A stretch of 64,000 nucleotides of DNA from an uncultured Sediminibacterium sp. (GCF_946481145.1 NZ_CAMLMJ010000013.1:41263-105262); one strand, 5' to 3'. Positions 18,901-33,683 are shown, counted from the stretch's first letter. The notes: generated by a model from the sequence alone, not told the origin. Numbers and translations are program-made.

Positions 18901-20012
18901 GGGAAAAGAATTGTCAAATCATTATTCAGGATACAGGCTCAGGAATTGCATCAAATGAGCTGAACGATATCTTTAACCGGTTTTACAGAGGTAAGAAACA
19001 TGATGCTACTACCATTTCCGGTACAGGTATTGGACTTTCCTTTGTGAAGGAGTTGGTAGAATTACATGGGGGTAACATTCAGGTAGAGAGTGATGGGGTG
19101 AAAGGCAGTACTTTTACTGTCACGCTACCTCATATACCGATCCATGAAACTACTTTAATGTATAATGATGAATCGCTGAATCCCATAATGAATCCATTAC
19201 AGGAAATACTTGTAAACCCCATACCTATGCAAGAAGAACAGGAACAAATCTCCACTGAAACAGAACAGCCCATTATTCTCATTGTTGAAGATGAGTCTGA
19301 CATGCTGCAATATGTTTATGATATCATCAGTCCGTCATTTAGTGTGGTAACAGCTACCAACGGTAAAGAAGGATTACAAAAAGCACTAGAAGTAATTCCT
19401 GATCTCGTTGTAAGTGATGTAATGATGCCGGAGATGGACGGTATTGAATTGTGTAAGCAACTAAAATCAGATAAAGGGACTTCACATATTCCCATCATTT
19501 TGCTCACAGCTTTATCTGATATGACCCATCATGTACAAGGGATTAGAGAGGGAGCGGATGTATATCTTCCTAAACCATTTAATTCGCAATTATTATTGGT
19601 GCACATACATAACCTGATCAATTCTCGAAACATGTTGAAGGAATTGTATGCTAAGAAGGTTTTTCTTGGTTCCGGGAATTTTGAGATCAAATCTTTTGAA
19701 GAAGAATTTTTATTCAAGTTGGTAAAACTGGTAGAAGATAATATATCAAATAGTCAATTCAACAATGACGAACTAGCTAATATGATGTTTATGAGTAGGT
19801 CAACATTTTATCGTAAACTAAAAGCAGTGACCGGTATGTCAGGAAATGAATTTATTAGAACTACAAGACTGAACTATGCTTCTAAATTATTAGCCAGTGG
19901 CAAATATTCGGTAACAGAAGCAGCCTTTGAATCAGGGTTTAATGATATCAAATACTTCAGAAAGCGTTTTCAGGATCAGTTTGGAGTAACACCTTCGGAG
20001 TACAAACATTAA
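15912..20012 (+). CDS. Hybrid two-component system sensor/regulator of the PUL (HTCS)
   Basis: One-protein signalling system that senses a glycan fragment in the periplasm and switches on the PUL (1366 residues). Order: signal sequence (to about 24); two-bladed-propeller-type Reg_prop repeats (about 30-700, many D-x-x-G-x-[IL]-W-[IV]-G motifs); Y_Y_Y domain (about 725-797); membrane helix (about 804-825); kinase with His861 in NISHEFRTPLTL; ATPase domain with NILSNAFKFTP and SGTGIGLSF; receiver domain (about 1118-1240) with Asp1169 in VVSDVMMPEMDG; and an AraC-type DNA-binding domain (about 1262-1366). All phospho-sites are intact. No in-frame ATG precedes the signal sequence, so TTG 15912 is taken as start. 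A strong terminator follows. Confidence 0.94.
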   Translation: MLAAIAKYTCALLLCVWSLYPYAQTSSSFISISDELVNNEVTSVIQDKNGFIWFGTRGGLQRFDGYDMSLLKNNFEQGNNLLSQSIEVLQNGKQNTIWIGTKSGGLSSYDLKTGKITNHVNQIKSAAGFNSDYILSILDADDEKLFIGTWKGFQYMDKKTGKFFIINTNWKTFDIQSDGQLGYWVATSSGLKHLNRELKNDASYNFDKTGINITSIVRDTKRNCLWLGSWDQGLIRFDLETKNYTNYRHQKSDPLSLSSNNTYRLVLDSKGMLWVGTWGGGLNKFNPETTRFEKIELIIPGLYTNDNQIILTIMEDPSGLLWIGTDGAGVFKFDLNQKRFINIGYDQRGNGLQASTHVLSVFVDRYNKLWLGTKGGGIHYSKDWKQFKTVSFTEKSFAQSGSGVYECRSFMEDNDFLWIATNKGLIRILNRSTAVGNYDIYTPDAQNASLASRKKINAVVKDSKGKIWIGTQENGLSCIIGFDKNQQPIFKNYLPDFGNKTALQNERISCLLIDSKQRLWIGTYKGLHLYHPETDQFQAFIQNITPGKSISNNTILCLSEDLQGNIWAGTQSGLNKITGIDGDQLNVIPFTVKDGLPSDYIHAIQPDQRDYIWASTNKGIIRFHTTKHSFGVFDKRDGIRSVVFSENASYKHKQGKLFFGGLEGLTFFDPDSIRINRFVPPIYFTSLTINNRPYEFGKTRADSAILDRPFYETDAITLTYEENIFSIGFSALDYHAPDKNEYMYKLEGFNKDWVYAGSSRLVSFTNLKAGTYYLKVKATNSDKIWNDQYRELKITILPPPWKTWWAYSIYVGIFLSLLWATRYLGLRQAALKNQLMISRMERNQEKNLSDYKERLFTNISHEFRTPLTLILGPLEDLLQRKKMDGIVEKNLKLIQKQSKRMLRMVNQLLDFQKAEAGSIILTPQPGEIISFCYNVFSLFEDEAKRKNMHYTFHSDERYFSFSFDPDKLEIVIFNILSNAFKFTPNGENISVTVKRLGEKNCQIIIQDTGSGIASNELNDIFNRFYRGKKHDATTISGTGIGLSFVKELVELHGGNIQVESDGVKGSTFTVTLPHIPIHETTLMYNDESLNPIMNPLQEILVNPIPMQEEQEQISTETEQPIILIVEDESDMLQYVYDIISPSFSVVTATNGKEGLQKALEVIPDLVVSDVMMPEMDGIELCKQLKSDKGTSHIPIILLTALSDMTHHVQGIREGADVYLPKPFNSQLLLVHIHNLINSRNMLKELYAKKVFLGSGNFEIKSFEEEFLFKLVKLVEDNISNSQFNNDELANMMFMSRSTFYRKLKAVTGMSGNEFIRTTRLNYASKLLASGKYSVTEAAFESGFNDIKYFRKRFQDQFGVTPSEYKH

Positions 20013-20026
20013 TCACACATTATTAT

Positions 20027-20057
20027 AGGGGGCTGCTACAAAAGCCCCCTTTTTTTG
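20027..20057 (+). terminator. Terminator of the HTCS gene
   Basis: Stem AGGGGGCT/AGCCCCCT (20027-20034, 20043-20050) with an 8-nt loop and a run of seven T. It separates regulator transcription from the GH2 operon. Confidence 0.95.
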
Positions 20058-20139
20058 GAAATTATAGGTCTTCTCAAAGCGATATTTTAGCTATGTGTTC
20101 TTTTCCCTAAAGGAATGAACGATTGTAGAAGTCATATAA

Positions 20140-24829
<4,690 letters not shown>

Positions 24830-24830
<1 letters not shown>

Positions 24831-25987
24831 TGCAATTCAAATGCTCTTTTCAGAACTATCAGCAGTTGGGGCCATATATGTTGCTTTTGATATTATTAAG
24901 CCTTTCAGCTTGTGATACTCCTAAAGACAAAGAGCAGTCTGAAATTGTAAAAGAAGAAGCTGTTAGCTGTCTTCAGGTGCCGGTAAGATTTGGTGCAAAG
25001 TCAGGAGATGCAGGTCTGCTTGTATTTGACGATGACCCATCTGCGGCAGAAATGGTATTGGTTCCTGCCGGGGCTTTTGATATGGGTGCGGATAATGATC
25101 AGGCAGCTCAGGATGAATATCCTAAACATCGTGTCGAGGTTGATTCATTTTATATGGATGCAACAGAAGTGACGAATGCACAATTTAAAAAGTTTGTAGA
25201 TGCAACAGGTTATATTACAACAGCAGAAAGAAAGCCTGATTGGAATGAATTAAAAAAGACATTACCTCCCGGAACACCTAAGCCTGATGAATCATTATTA
25301 GTGCCAGCATCATTGGTATTTAAAGCCACAGGAGGTCCGGTAGATCTTCAAGATTATTCTCAGTGGTGGAATTGGAAAGAAGGCGCTAATTGGAAACATC
25401 CTGAAGGTCCGGGAAGTGATTTGAAAGGAAAAGAAAATCATCCCGTAGTTCATGTGAGTTGGTATGATGCGATGGCATATTGTGAATGGGCAGGTAAGCG
25501 TTTGCCAACAGAAGCCGAGTGGGAATATGCTGCAAGAGGAGGGGTATTGAACAATATTTATCCATGGGGTAATGAACCTGTTAACAATGGAAAATCTAAG
25601 ACAAATAGCTGGGAGGGGAATTTCCCTTATCATAATGAACAAAAAGATGGGTTCTTTAAAATGGGGCCTGTAAAAAACTATGCCTGTAATGGTTATGGAT
25701 TATTTGATATGGCAGGTAATGTGTGGGAATGGTGTAGTGATTGGTATGATCATGATTATTATCGTGCACTTGAAAAAACAACTACACGTAATCCAAAAGG
25801 TCCCGCTAAAAGTAATGATCCTGCAGAACCCTTTGCAGTTAAAAAGGTATTACGTGGTGGAAGCTTTTTATGTAATGATAGTTATTGCAGTGGTTACCGA
25901 GTTGCAAGAAGAATGAAAAGTAGTCCGGATACAGGATTGGAACATACAGGCTTTCGTTGTGTAAAAGATATCAAATCTTCATCCTGA
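24830..25987 (+). CDS. Formylglycine-generating enzyme, predicted lipoprotein
   Basis: Converts the sulfatase active-site Cys to formylglycine (385 residues). Unlike the many SUMF1-fold proteins that lack catalytic residues, this one keeps both cysteines of true FGE: Cys348 and Cys353 in GGSFLCNDSYCSGYRVARR, matching the C-x4-C copper site of human FGE (Cys336/341). Other FGE blocks are MVLVPAGAFDMG, HPVVHVSWYDAMAYC, KRLPTEAEWEYAARGG and AGNVWEWCSDWYD. The N terminus has a lipobox (LSLSAC, Cys28), placing the enzyme outside the cytoplasm, on the same side as its exported substrates. It sits between two sulfatases, with stop/start overlaps upstream and a 4-nt gap downstream. Confidence 0.93.
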
Positions 25988-25991
25988 ATTT

Positions 25992-27473
25992 ATGTTTAGA
26001 GCCATCTTATTAGGTATTATTTGTTGTTTATGTTTTTCTCTAGTGATCGCACAGAAAAATACAGTTAAACCCAATATACTGATCATACTGGCAGATGATC
26101 TTGGCTGGGCTGATCTTTCTTGTTATGGGAGCAGTTTTTATGAAACACCTCATCTTGATAAGTTAGCAAAAGAAGGTACAAGATTTACACAGTTTTATGC
26201 TGCTAGTCCGGTTTGTAGTCCAACCCGTGCAAGTGTACTCACAGGAAAATATCCCAATAAAACGGGTGTTACAGATTGGATCACAGGAAGACAAGCAGGA
26301 GGTAAGGCAAAACCTTATGAAAGATTGATTGGCCCTGAAACAGCATATCAGTTATCATCGGAAGAAAAAACCATTGCACAATATGCTTTGCAAAATGGAT
26401 ACACTACTTTTTTTGCGGGTAAATGGCATTTGGGAGAAACCGAAAACGATTGGCCTGAATCTTTTGGGTTTCAAACCAATAAAGGAGGATGGAGTAAAGG
26501 ATCTCCTACTGGAAGAATGAATGATAGTACAGGTGGTTTTTTTGTTCCATATAAAAACCCACGTTTGTCTGACGGCCCCACAGGTGAATACCTAACCGAT
26601 CGTTTGACAAACGAGTGTTTAAATTTCTTGGATCAACAAAAAGATCAACCTTTCTTTTTGTTCTATTCATTATATGCAGTTCATAATCCACTTCAAGCTC
26701 CCGATAGTTTGATAAAAAAGTATAAAGTCAAACAACAAACATTAGGGCTCACTCCCGCACAAAGATTTGCAAAAGATGAACCTTGGATGCAAAATGAAAA
26801 TGAATGGAAAAGAAGATTGGTACAGGATCATCCTGTCTATGCAGCCATGATGGAAAATATGGATCAGAACATCGGGAAGATACTTGCAAAATTGGAGCAA
26901 TTGGGACTGGATAAAAATACCCTCATCATTTTTACATCTGATAATGGCGGACTAAGTACAGCAGAAGGTAGCCCCACAAGTAATGCTCCGTTACGAGCAG
27001 GTAAGGGGTGGCTGTATGAAGGCGGTATTCGTGTTCCTATGATTATGCGATGGCAAGGAAAAGTTCCGGAAAACAAGGAAATTGATTGGCCGGCTATCAG
27101 TAATGATATCTATCCAACAGTAGCGGGGATCATGAATGCGCGATACAAAACTGAATCTGCGATCGATGGGATCGATCTTTTACAATTAATGCAGAGGAAA
27201 AAATCAGATCGAACTTTATTTTGGCATTATCCGCATTATAGTAATCAAGGGGGTAAGCCGGGATCGGCCATCAGAAAAGGACATTATAAAATGGTCTACG
27301 ATTATGAGACAGACAGTATGGAACTTTTTGACCTATCTAAAGATCCATATGAAAAGGAAAATATTATAGCCAAAGAACAAGATCTAGCGATAGACATGAA
27401 GAAAGAACTATTCCAATGGCTACAAAAAACAAAGTCTGCTTTCCCGAAGAAAAATCCTTTATATCAAGAATAA
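25992..27473 (+). CDS. Exported sulfatase, last gene of the GH2-FGE operon
   Basis: Third sulfatase of the locus (493 residues). A signal peptide (MFRAILLGIICCLCFSLVIAQ) is followed by KPNILIILADDLGWADLSC, the formylglycine motif CSPTRASVLTGKYP (Cys75), GKWHLGET and FTSDNGGLSTAEG. The Cys-Ser-Pro-Thr-Arg form differs from the CSPSR and CTPSR forms of the other two. It starts 4 nt after the FGE stop, so the four genes from the GH2 enzyme to here form one operon. A gap of 222 nt then precedes susC, where a new promoter is likely, but I could not identify one with confidence. Confidence 0.93.
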   Translation: MFRAILLGIICCLCFSLVIAQKNTVKPNILIILADDLGWADLSCYGSSFYETPHLDKLAKEGTRFTQFYAASPVCSPTRASVLTGKYPNKTGVTDWITGRQAGGKAKPYERLIGPETAYQLSSEEKTIAQYALQNGYTTFFAGKWHLGETENDWPESFGFQTNKGGWSKGSPTGRMNDSTGGFFVPYKNPRLSDGPTGEYLTDRLTNECLNFLDQQKDQPFFLFYSLYAVHNPLQAPDSLIKKYKVKQQTLGLTPAQRFAKDEPWMQNENEWKRRLVQDHPVYAAMMENMDQNIGKILAKLEQLGLDKNTLIIFTSDNGGLSTAEGSPTSNAPLRAGKGWLYEGGIRVPMIMRWQGKVPENKEIDWPAISNDIYPTVAGIMNARYKTESAIDGIDLLQLMQRKKSDRTLFWHYPHYSNQGGKPGSAIRKGHYKMVYDYETDSMELFDLSKDPYEKENIIAKEQDLAIDMKKELFQWLQKTKSAFPKKNPLYQE

Positions 27474-27695
27474 GGTTAAGTTATCGTTCGAATCACCTTC
27501 TTTGTTTAATCATCTCTGTTAAAGTGTAATACAAATCTGAACTTTTGCTTGTTTTTGCAATTTTATGCGACTATTCGGACTATAAATCCTTGAACTGATT
27601 ATACCTCTTTTTTGAAGCAAGCGTATACCTGATAAGCGAAATAATGTTACTTACTTAGTACTTGTAATAAAAAACCTAAACCAAAACAAATAACG

Positions 27696-30600
27696 ATGCT
27701 TTTGCCAAAGAGAAATCTGCTTACACGTATAGGTTTATTTATCTTTCTCCTATTCACTATGACCGTTTCTGTTTTTGCACAAACGACCACTGTAAGTGGT
27801 ACTGTTGTGAATGCATCAGATAATACTCCATTAGCGGGTGTTTCTGTTGTTGAATCAGGTGTGAATAAGGGTACTACTACCAATCAGAAAGGTGAATTCA
27901 AACTAACCGTGTCGAAATCAAACCCTGTATTAGTCTTTAGCTATGTAGGATTTCAAGACTATACCGTAACCTGGGATGGTTCTGCTACTATTAAAGTATC
28001 GATGGAACAAGCTGCATCTGCTTTGCAAGATGTAGTAGTGGTTGGTTATGGTACACAGAAGAAAATTAATCAGACCGGTGCCGTACAAACCATGCGACTG
28101 GATGATGCGGTAAACCAGCCGGTAACCAATTCAGGTCAATTAATGTATGGTAAATTCTCCGGTGTACAAATTACACAGGGTAGTGGTTTGCCGGGTGCAG
28201 ATGCTTCTTCAGTAACCATCAGAGGTGTGGGAACTTTTGGTTCTACAGCACCATTAGTAGTCATTGATAATATTCAGTATACTGGTTTAGAAACTTTCAA
28301 TAATCTTTCTCCCGCAGATATTGAATCTATTTCTGTATTAAAAGATGCATCTGCAAGTGCAATCTATGGTGCGAGAGCAGCGAATGGAGTGATCGTTGTT
28401 ACTACTAAAAAAGGTAAGAGCGGATCTATGAGTGTTGTATACAATAGTTATACAGGATTCCAAAAAGCAACAGTGGTGCCAGAATATCTTGATGCAGTAA
28501 ATTATGCAAAGCTGAAAAATGAAAGAGATGTCAATCAGAATGGAACAGGCACCCCTATTCGTTATTCTGATGCGGATATAGTGGCTATGCAAAGTGGCAG
28601 TAACCGTGATCAATATGCCAATACCAATTGGGCAAAAGAGATCCTCAGAAATGCACCTATTCAGAGTCATTATGTAGCATTCTCCGGCGGTAATGATAGA
28701 ACTACTTATCGCGCTTCTTTAGCCTACTTAGGACAGGAAGCTATTGTAAAAGGAAAGTTCAAGAATGATCGCTTTAATATCTCTTTGAATATTAATTCTA
28801 AAGTGAAAGATTGGTTGACCATTTCTAATGTGACCAATGCTTATTGGACAAAATTTAAAGGCCCTGTAGGTGGTGCTGATGCTATTACCGGTGAGAACGG
28901 TATTATCAATCAGTTTCAGCGTTCTGCACCTACAGTTCCTGTTTTTTACTCGAATGGCGCATACGGAATTGTGGATGGTTCTTATTTAAAAGTGAATGCA
29001 AGTTTCCCAATTCAGAATCCGATTAGAAGAGGTTTTCTTGGGGATTATATCAGTGATGAGATTAATATTTCAGATCGCTTTGGTATTAAAGTTGATTTTA
29101 CCAAAAATCTCTCATTCGAAACCAGTGGAAGTATCAATTTGAATTATACCAATGTTTCCAATTTTAATCCTGCAGAGAACACTTTTGATTGGGCAGGAAA
29201 TATTGTTCAGCAGAATACTGTAAACTCTTTGACCAATAGTACCAATTTTAATTATCGTTTACTGAATGAAAATATCTTACGTTATAGCAAGCGTTTTAAC
29301 AGTAAGCATGATCTGACAGTTTTATTGGGTCATTCTCTGATCTATAATCGCAATGATGGATTCTCAGGAAATTTACAAGGGTTCCCTTCTAATGCTATTC
29401 AGGAATTCGATGGCGGTGGTGTATTGAATCCAAGTGTTTCCGGTAGTGCTTCAGAAGAAGCTGTTCAGTCATTCTTCTCTAGGATCAACTATGTATACAA
29501 TGGTAAATATCTTTTTGAATTCAATATCAGAAGAGATGGGTCTTCCAAATTCGGTCCTAATAATCGTTATGCAACTTTCCCTTCTGCTTCTGCAGGATGG
29601 AGAATCAGTGAAGAGCCTTTCATGAAAAAAGTAGATTGGATCTCTGATCTGAAATTGAGAGGTAGCTGGGGTATTACCGGTAATGATAATATTGGCAACT
29701 ATATTTTTGATCAAACATATAATAGCGGACTCGATTATTATCTTGGAACCAGCAATATCGTAGGAGCTGTAGCCATTACCAGATTAGCTAATCAGACCAT
29801 TACATGGGAAACCGTAAAACAATATGATATTGGTTTAGATGCGGGATTATTTAAAAATAGATTGACATTGTCAGCAGATTATTTTGAGCGCTTGAGTTCA
29901 GATGTGTTATATGCAAACTTCCCGATTCCAAGTACTATTGGTGTTACCAACCTTGCTGCACAGAATGCTGCGAGCATGGTAAATAGAGGTCTTGAGATCA
30001 CTGCCAACTATCGTGGTGTTATTAAGAAGGCAGTTAACTATAGCATAGGAGCTAGCTTGAGCAAATTCGCAGACAATAATGTAACTGGTTTGGGTGATAG
30101 AGGTCTCGAAACCATTAATGCCGAGAGTATTATTAGAATTGGTGCACCTTTCAATGCGTATTATGGTTATCAGGTAATAGGCATCTTCCAATCAGCTGCT
30201 GAAGTAGCTGCTGCTCCTAGACAATTTGGTAGCGTAAGAACTGCACCGGGTGATTTCCAATACGCTGATTTATCAGGTCCCGGAGGAAAACCGGATGGTG
30301 TGATCGATGCATTCGACAGAACTATCATTGGTAACCCATTCCCTAAAATGCTGTACAATTTTAATGGAACCCTCAATTATAAGAACATAGACATGAGCAT
30401 CCTATTTGAAGGGGTAAGTGGAATTGACAGATTACTAAATGACAATGGTCAATTACCATTCGAGGGTGACAGAAACAATGTATTGACTTATTGGATCGAC
30501 AGATGGACTCCTACTGCACCCTCTACTAAACTTCCACGTGTGGGTGGACAAAATAATCAAGTAGTATCTACTTTCTATGTGGAGGATGCCTCTTACTTGC

Positions 30601-30812
30601 GCCTAAAGAATCTAGAAATAGGATATTCTATACCAACATCTTTCACACAGAAGTATGGCATATCTAAATTAAGAGTGTATTTGGGAGCACAAAATCTGTT
30701 AACATTTACCAAGATGAAAAACTTTGATCCTGAAAGAGCTCGTGGTGGTAATAGTGATCAATTGGTTCCTCTATATAAAGTTTACACATTTGGCGTAAAT
30801 CTTAAATTTTAA
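27696..30812 (+). CDS. SusC-family TonB-dependent outer-membrane transporter
   Basis: Imports oligosaccharides across the outer membrane using TonB energy (1038 residues). A signal peptide ends at SVFAQ. Then come a carboxypeptidase-D-like regulatory domain (about 28-110, VSGTVVNASDNTPLAGVSV), the SusC junction LQDVVVVGYGTQKK, a plug domain (about 125-235, ending in AIYGARAANGVIVVTTKKGK) and a long beta-barrel ending in YTFGVNLKF with the terminal aromatic residue expected for barrel insertion. SusD starts 5 nt later. The pair is the import core of the PUL and is probably induced by the HTCS. Confidence 0.96.
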   Translation: MLLPKRNLLTRIGLFIFLLFTMTVSVFAQTTTVSGTVVNASDNTPLAGVSVVESGVNKGTTTNQKGEFKLTVSKSNPVLVFSYVGFQDYTVTWDGSATIKVSMEQAASALQDVVVVGYGTQKKINQTGAVQTMRLDDAVNQPVTNSGQLMYGKFSGVQITQGSGLPGADASSVTIRGVGTFGSTAPLVVIDNIQYTGLETFNNLSPADIESISVLKDASASAIYGARAANGVIVVTTKKGKSGSMSVVYNSYTGFQKATVVPEYLDAVNYAKLKNERDVNQNGTGTPIRYSDADIVAMQSGSNRDQYANTNWAKEILRNAPIQSHYVAFSGGNDRTTYRASLAYLGQEAIVKGKFKNDRFNISLNINSKVKDWLTISNVTNAYWTKFKGPVGGADAITGENGIINQFQRSAPTVPVFYSNGAYGIVDGSYLKVNASFPIQNPIRRGFLGDYISDEINISDRFGIKVDFTKNLSFETSGSINLNYTNVSNFNPAENTFDWAGNIVQQNTVNSLTNSTNFNYRLLNENILRYSKRFNSKHDLTVLLGHSLIYNRNDGFSGNLQGFPSNAIQEFDGGGVLNPSVSGSASEEAVQSFFSRINYVYNGKYLFEFNIRRDGSSKFGPNNRYATFPSASAGWRISEEPFMKKVDWISDLKLRGSWGITGNDNIGNYIFDQTYNSGLDYYLGTSNIVGAVAITRLANQTITWETVKQYDIGLDAGLFKNRLTLSADYFERLSSDVLYANFPIPSTIGVTNLAAQNAASMVNRGLEITANYRGVIKKAVNYSIGASLSKFADNNVTGLGDRGLETINAESIIRIGAPFNAYYGYQVIGIFQSAAEVAAAPRQFGSVRTAPGDFQYADLSGPGGKPDGVIDAFDRTIIGNPFPKMLYNFNGTLNYKNIDMSILFEGVSGIDRLLNDNGQLPFEGDRNNVLTYWIDRWTPTAPSTKLPRVGGQNNQVVSTFYVEDASYLRLKNLEIGYSIPTSFTQKYGISKLRVYLGAQNLLTFTKMKNFDPERARGGNSDQLVPLYKVYTFGVNLKF

Positions 30813-30817
30813 TCAGC

Positions 30818-32353
30818 ATGAAAAAGTTTATCATATTTATATACATTGTTGCAGTAGCAACCGGATGTTCGAAAAGCTTTCTTGATAAGCGCTCTTTGAC
30901 ACAGTTGGGAGAGGCTAGTTTCTGGAAAACAGAACAGGATGCAGTATTAGGCGTTAATGGTATTTACGAGGTATTACAAGATCGAGTATTATTCAGTGGA
31001 AACTTGAATGGAACAGCCGGTTTACCTATGTATGATACTTTTGGTGATAATGCCTATAACTCATTCAAGTTTGAAGGACCCGGCAATTTCATGTCGGCTA
31101 ATATTGATCCTTCCAATGCTTTCTTTAGTTCATTATGGGTATCCTTGTACAAAGGGATAGCCAGAGCAAATAATGCTTTGGAGAACATGGATAAAATTCC
31201 AACAACGGCAATGTCGGATTCCAGTCGTAAAGCATTGCGTGGACAAGCACTCTTCCTTCGTTCATTATTTTATATGCACCTGGCAATGTATTTTGAAGAT
31301 GCTCCATTGATCTTGAAAGTACAGACATTGGCAGAATCTTATGTACCTAAGAATACATATCAGCAGTTGTCTACTCAGATTATTAATGATCTTAAAGAGG
31401 CAATTACTTTATTACCTGTTAGATATTCAGCAGCACAATATGGTTACGCAACCAGAGGTGCGGCACTCGGCATGTTGGCTCGATTCCAATTATACAATAA
31501 GGATTATCAAGGTGTGATGGATGCGACTGCCACTTTGTTAACAATGGGATATGCATTGAATACAAATTATTCACAACTGTTTACAGAAGCAGGAGAGTTT
31601 TCAAATGAGATTTTATTTTCTGTAAGATTTTCTCAGGATGCTTCGAATAATGGCGAACTATTTTCAGGCACTTTCCTAGCGGCACCGAAGGTAGATCAGC
31701 AACCGATGCCTAATCTGGTAAGAGATTATTATTGTACAGATGGAAGGCCAATCACAACTTCTCCATTATATAGTGCTGCAAATCCAAAAAATAACAGAGA
31801 TCCTCGTCTTACAGCATCTGTTTATTTCAGAAATGATATTTTCATTACAGATCTTAATAGGGCCTTTACAGGTAACACAGCTACAGGTTTTGGATTGAAA
31901 AAATACATTCGTACTGCTGCTTCAGCTGCAGGTATTGGAGTGTTCAATCCGGGTGGACAAGATTTTATCGTGTTGAGATATGCTGATGTATTATTGATGC
32001 GTGCAGAAGCTATGGTAGAATTAAATCAATTAGCTGGCGCTTATGCATTGGTAAATCAGGTGAGAGCGCGTGTGGGTATGCCTACAGTACAGGCTGTAGA
32101 AGGTAGTGCTTTAACACAAGCTGCATTCAGAGATGTAATTAGACATGAAAGACGAGTTGAACTTGCATTTGAAGGATTGAGATTTTATGATCTGAAGCGT
32201 TGGGGAGCAGTTCAAGCAGCATTTCAGCGTGTAGCAGTGGATAATATCGCAGGATACGGTGCTACTTTCCGCAATAAACGATCTGAAGTTTTCCCGATAC
32301 CGTTGAGTGAGTTGAATGCAAACTCTCAACTAACACAGCATCCGGCATGGTAG
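30818..32353 (+). CDS. SusD/RagB-family surface glycan-binding lipoprotein
   Basis: Forms the hinged lid of the SusC channel and binds the glycan outside the cell (511 residues). Lipobox VAVATGC gives lipidated Cys17. SusD-family blocks are present: the N-terminal helix pair with DKRSLTQLGEASFWKTEQDA, the TPR-like segments ARANNALENMDKIP and RGQALFLRSLFYMHLAMYF, the block ADVLLMRAEAMVELN, and the C-terminal ERRVELAFEGLRFYDLKRWG and EVFPIPLSELNANSQLTQ. Gap to susC is 5 nt, so they are co-transcribed. The sugar ligand is not readable from sequence. Confidence 0.96.
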   Translation: MKKFIIFIYIVAVATGCSKSFLDKRSLTQLGEASFWKTEQDAVLGVNGIYEVLQDRVLFSGNLNGTAGLPMYDTFGDNAYNSFKFEGPGNFMSANIDPSNAFFSSLWVSLYKGIARANNALENMDKIPTTAMSDSSRKALRGQALFLRSLFYMHLAMYFEDAPLILKVQTLAESYVPKNTYQQLSTQIINDLKEAITLLPVRYSAAQYGYATRGAALGMLARFQLYNKDYQGVMDATATLLTMGYALNTNYSQLFTEAGEFSNEILFSVRFSQDASNNGELFSGTFLAAPKVDQQPMPNLVRDYYCTDGRPITTSPLYSAANPKNNRDPRLTASVYFRNDIFITDLNRAFTGNTATGFGLKKYIRTAASAAGIGVFNPGGQDFIVLRYADVLLMRAEAMVELNQLAGAYALVNQVRARVGMPTVQAVEGSALTQAAFRDVIRHERRVELAFEGLRFYDLKRWGAVQAAFQRVAVDNIAGYGATFRNKRSEVFPIPLSELNANSQLTQHPAW

Positions 32354-32407
32354 GGTAGCCAGCTCATTTGTATAAACAATAAAATTTATCTGGATCTGTT
32401 CGGTTTT

Positions 32408-32437
32408 GTACGAGGAATTCAACAAAATTCCTCGTAC
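32408..32437. terminator. Strong hairpin between susD and galK
   Basis: A perfect 12-bp stem GTACGAGGAATT / AATTCCTCGTAC with a 6-nt loop. No T-run follows directly, so it may be a partial terminator, an RNA-stabilising 3' structure for the susCD message, or a regulator binding palindrome. Confidence 0.6.
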
Positions 32438-32506
32438 GCTAAACCTTTTGCTTATTCCGAAAAGATAATAAGAGGTTTACAGCTGTACTAAATAAATATA
32501 TTCATC

Positions 32507-33682
32507 ATGAACCTAGCTGCTTCACAACTGACATCTCTGTTTCAGGAAGCTTTCAATAGCACTGAAACACCCTTGATCGTCAGATCGCCGGGTCGTGTGA
32601 ATATTATTGGTGAGCATACCGATTACAATGAAGGCTTTGTATTGCCTGCAGCTATAGATAAAGCTGCATATATCGCTATTACGTTGAGATACGATGACGA
32701 AATACACCTTTTAGCGCATGATCTGAATGAAAGATTCACTATCAAATTAAATGAACTGAAACCTATTGGTGATGTAAGTTGGCCAAATTATATTTTAGGA
32801 GCAGCAGCACAATTTCAGAATATTACTGGTACACAACTTAAGGGGTTTAATGCGTTGCTGACAAGTGATGTACCTATTGGTGCTGGTTTATCTTCTTCTG
32901 CAGCAGTAGAATGTGCCACTGTTTTTGCATTAAATACATTACTGTCTTCTGGCATTGACCGGGTATCCATGGTAAAAATGGCACAAAAGGCTGAACATGA
33001 ATATGCAGGTGTACTCTGTGGAATTATGGATCAGTTTGCTTCTATGATGGGTAAGAAAGACCATGTAATTAAGCTCGATTGTCGCTCGTTGGATTATACT
33101 TATGTACCCTTCCAGTTACAAGATATCAAAGTGGTTTTACTGAATACCAATGTCAAACATTCTCTTGCTTCTTCAGAATATAACACTCGCAGACAAGAAT
33201 GTAATCAAGCAGTTTCGATCATTCAACAGTATATTCCTTCTGTTCGGTCTTTACGAGATGTTACAGAAACAATGTTAAATCAATATGTCCAAGATGATCA
33301 TCCATTGGTCTATCAACGGAGCTTATTTATTGTACAGGAGATACAAAGGCTACAGGATGCTTGTATCGATCTTCAGAAAGGTGATTTGTTTGCACTTGGG
33401 AAAAAAATGTATGCTACGCATCACGGACTTAGTGCTATGTATGACGTGAGCTGTAAAGAGTTGGATTGGCTGATTCAATTTGTAGAGGCAAGAAAAGAAG
33501 TGATTGGGGCCCGAATGATGGGCGGAGGATTCGGAGGGTGTACAATCAATTTGATTAAAGAAAATGAAATTGAAAAATTACTTACTGAAATAAAGCCTGC
33601 ATACGAGACAGCCATGGAACTTCCATTGACTTATTACATCTCTTCTATTGAAAACGGAACTGAAATTGTTCAACACAGATAG
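32507..33682 (+). CDS. galK: Galactokinase
   Basis: Phosphorylates galactose to galactose 1-phosphate, the first Leloir step (391 residues, normal length). GHMP-kinase motifs are intact: the galactokinase signature SPGRVNIIGEHTDYNEGFVL near the N terminus, the ATP loop PIGAGLSSSAAVECA, the region CGIMDQFASMMGKK, and the C-terminal ARMMGGGFGGCTINL. It is the first gene of a galK-galT-galE-symporter-small protein operon with almost no spacing. Placement right after susCD ties intracellular galactose use to the glycan locus. Confidence 0.97.
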   Translation: MNLAASQLTSLFQEAFNSTETPLIVRSPGRVNIIGEHTDYNEGFVLPAAIDKAAYIAITLRYDDEIHLLAHDLNERFTIKLNELKPIGDVSWPNYILGAAAQFQNITGTQLKGFNALLTSDVPIGAGLSSSAAVECATVFALNTLLSSGIDRVSMVKMAQKAEHEYAGVLCGIMDQFASMMGKKDHVIKLDCRSLDYTYVPFQLQDIKVVLLNTNVKHSLASSEYNTRRQECNQAVSIIQQYIPSVRSLRDVTETMLNQYVQDDHPLVYQRSLFIVQEIQRLQDACIDLQKGDLFALGKKMYATHHGLSAMYDVSCKELDWLIQFVEARKEVIGARMMGGGFGGCTINLIKENEIEKLLTEIKPAYETAMELPLTYYISSIENGTEIVQHR

Positions 33683-33683
33683 T

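Noticed and set aside
27474..27695. Riboswitch or RNA leader upstream of susC
   Set aside because: No stable long helix or known motif could be seen in the 222-nt gap.
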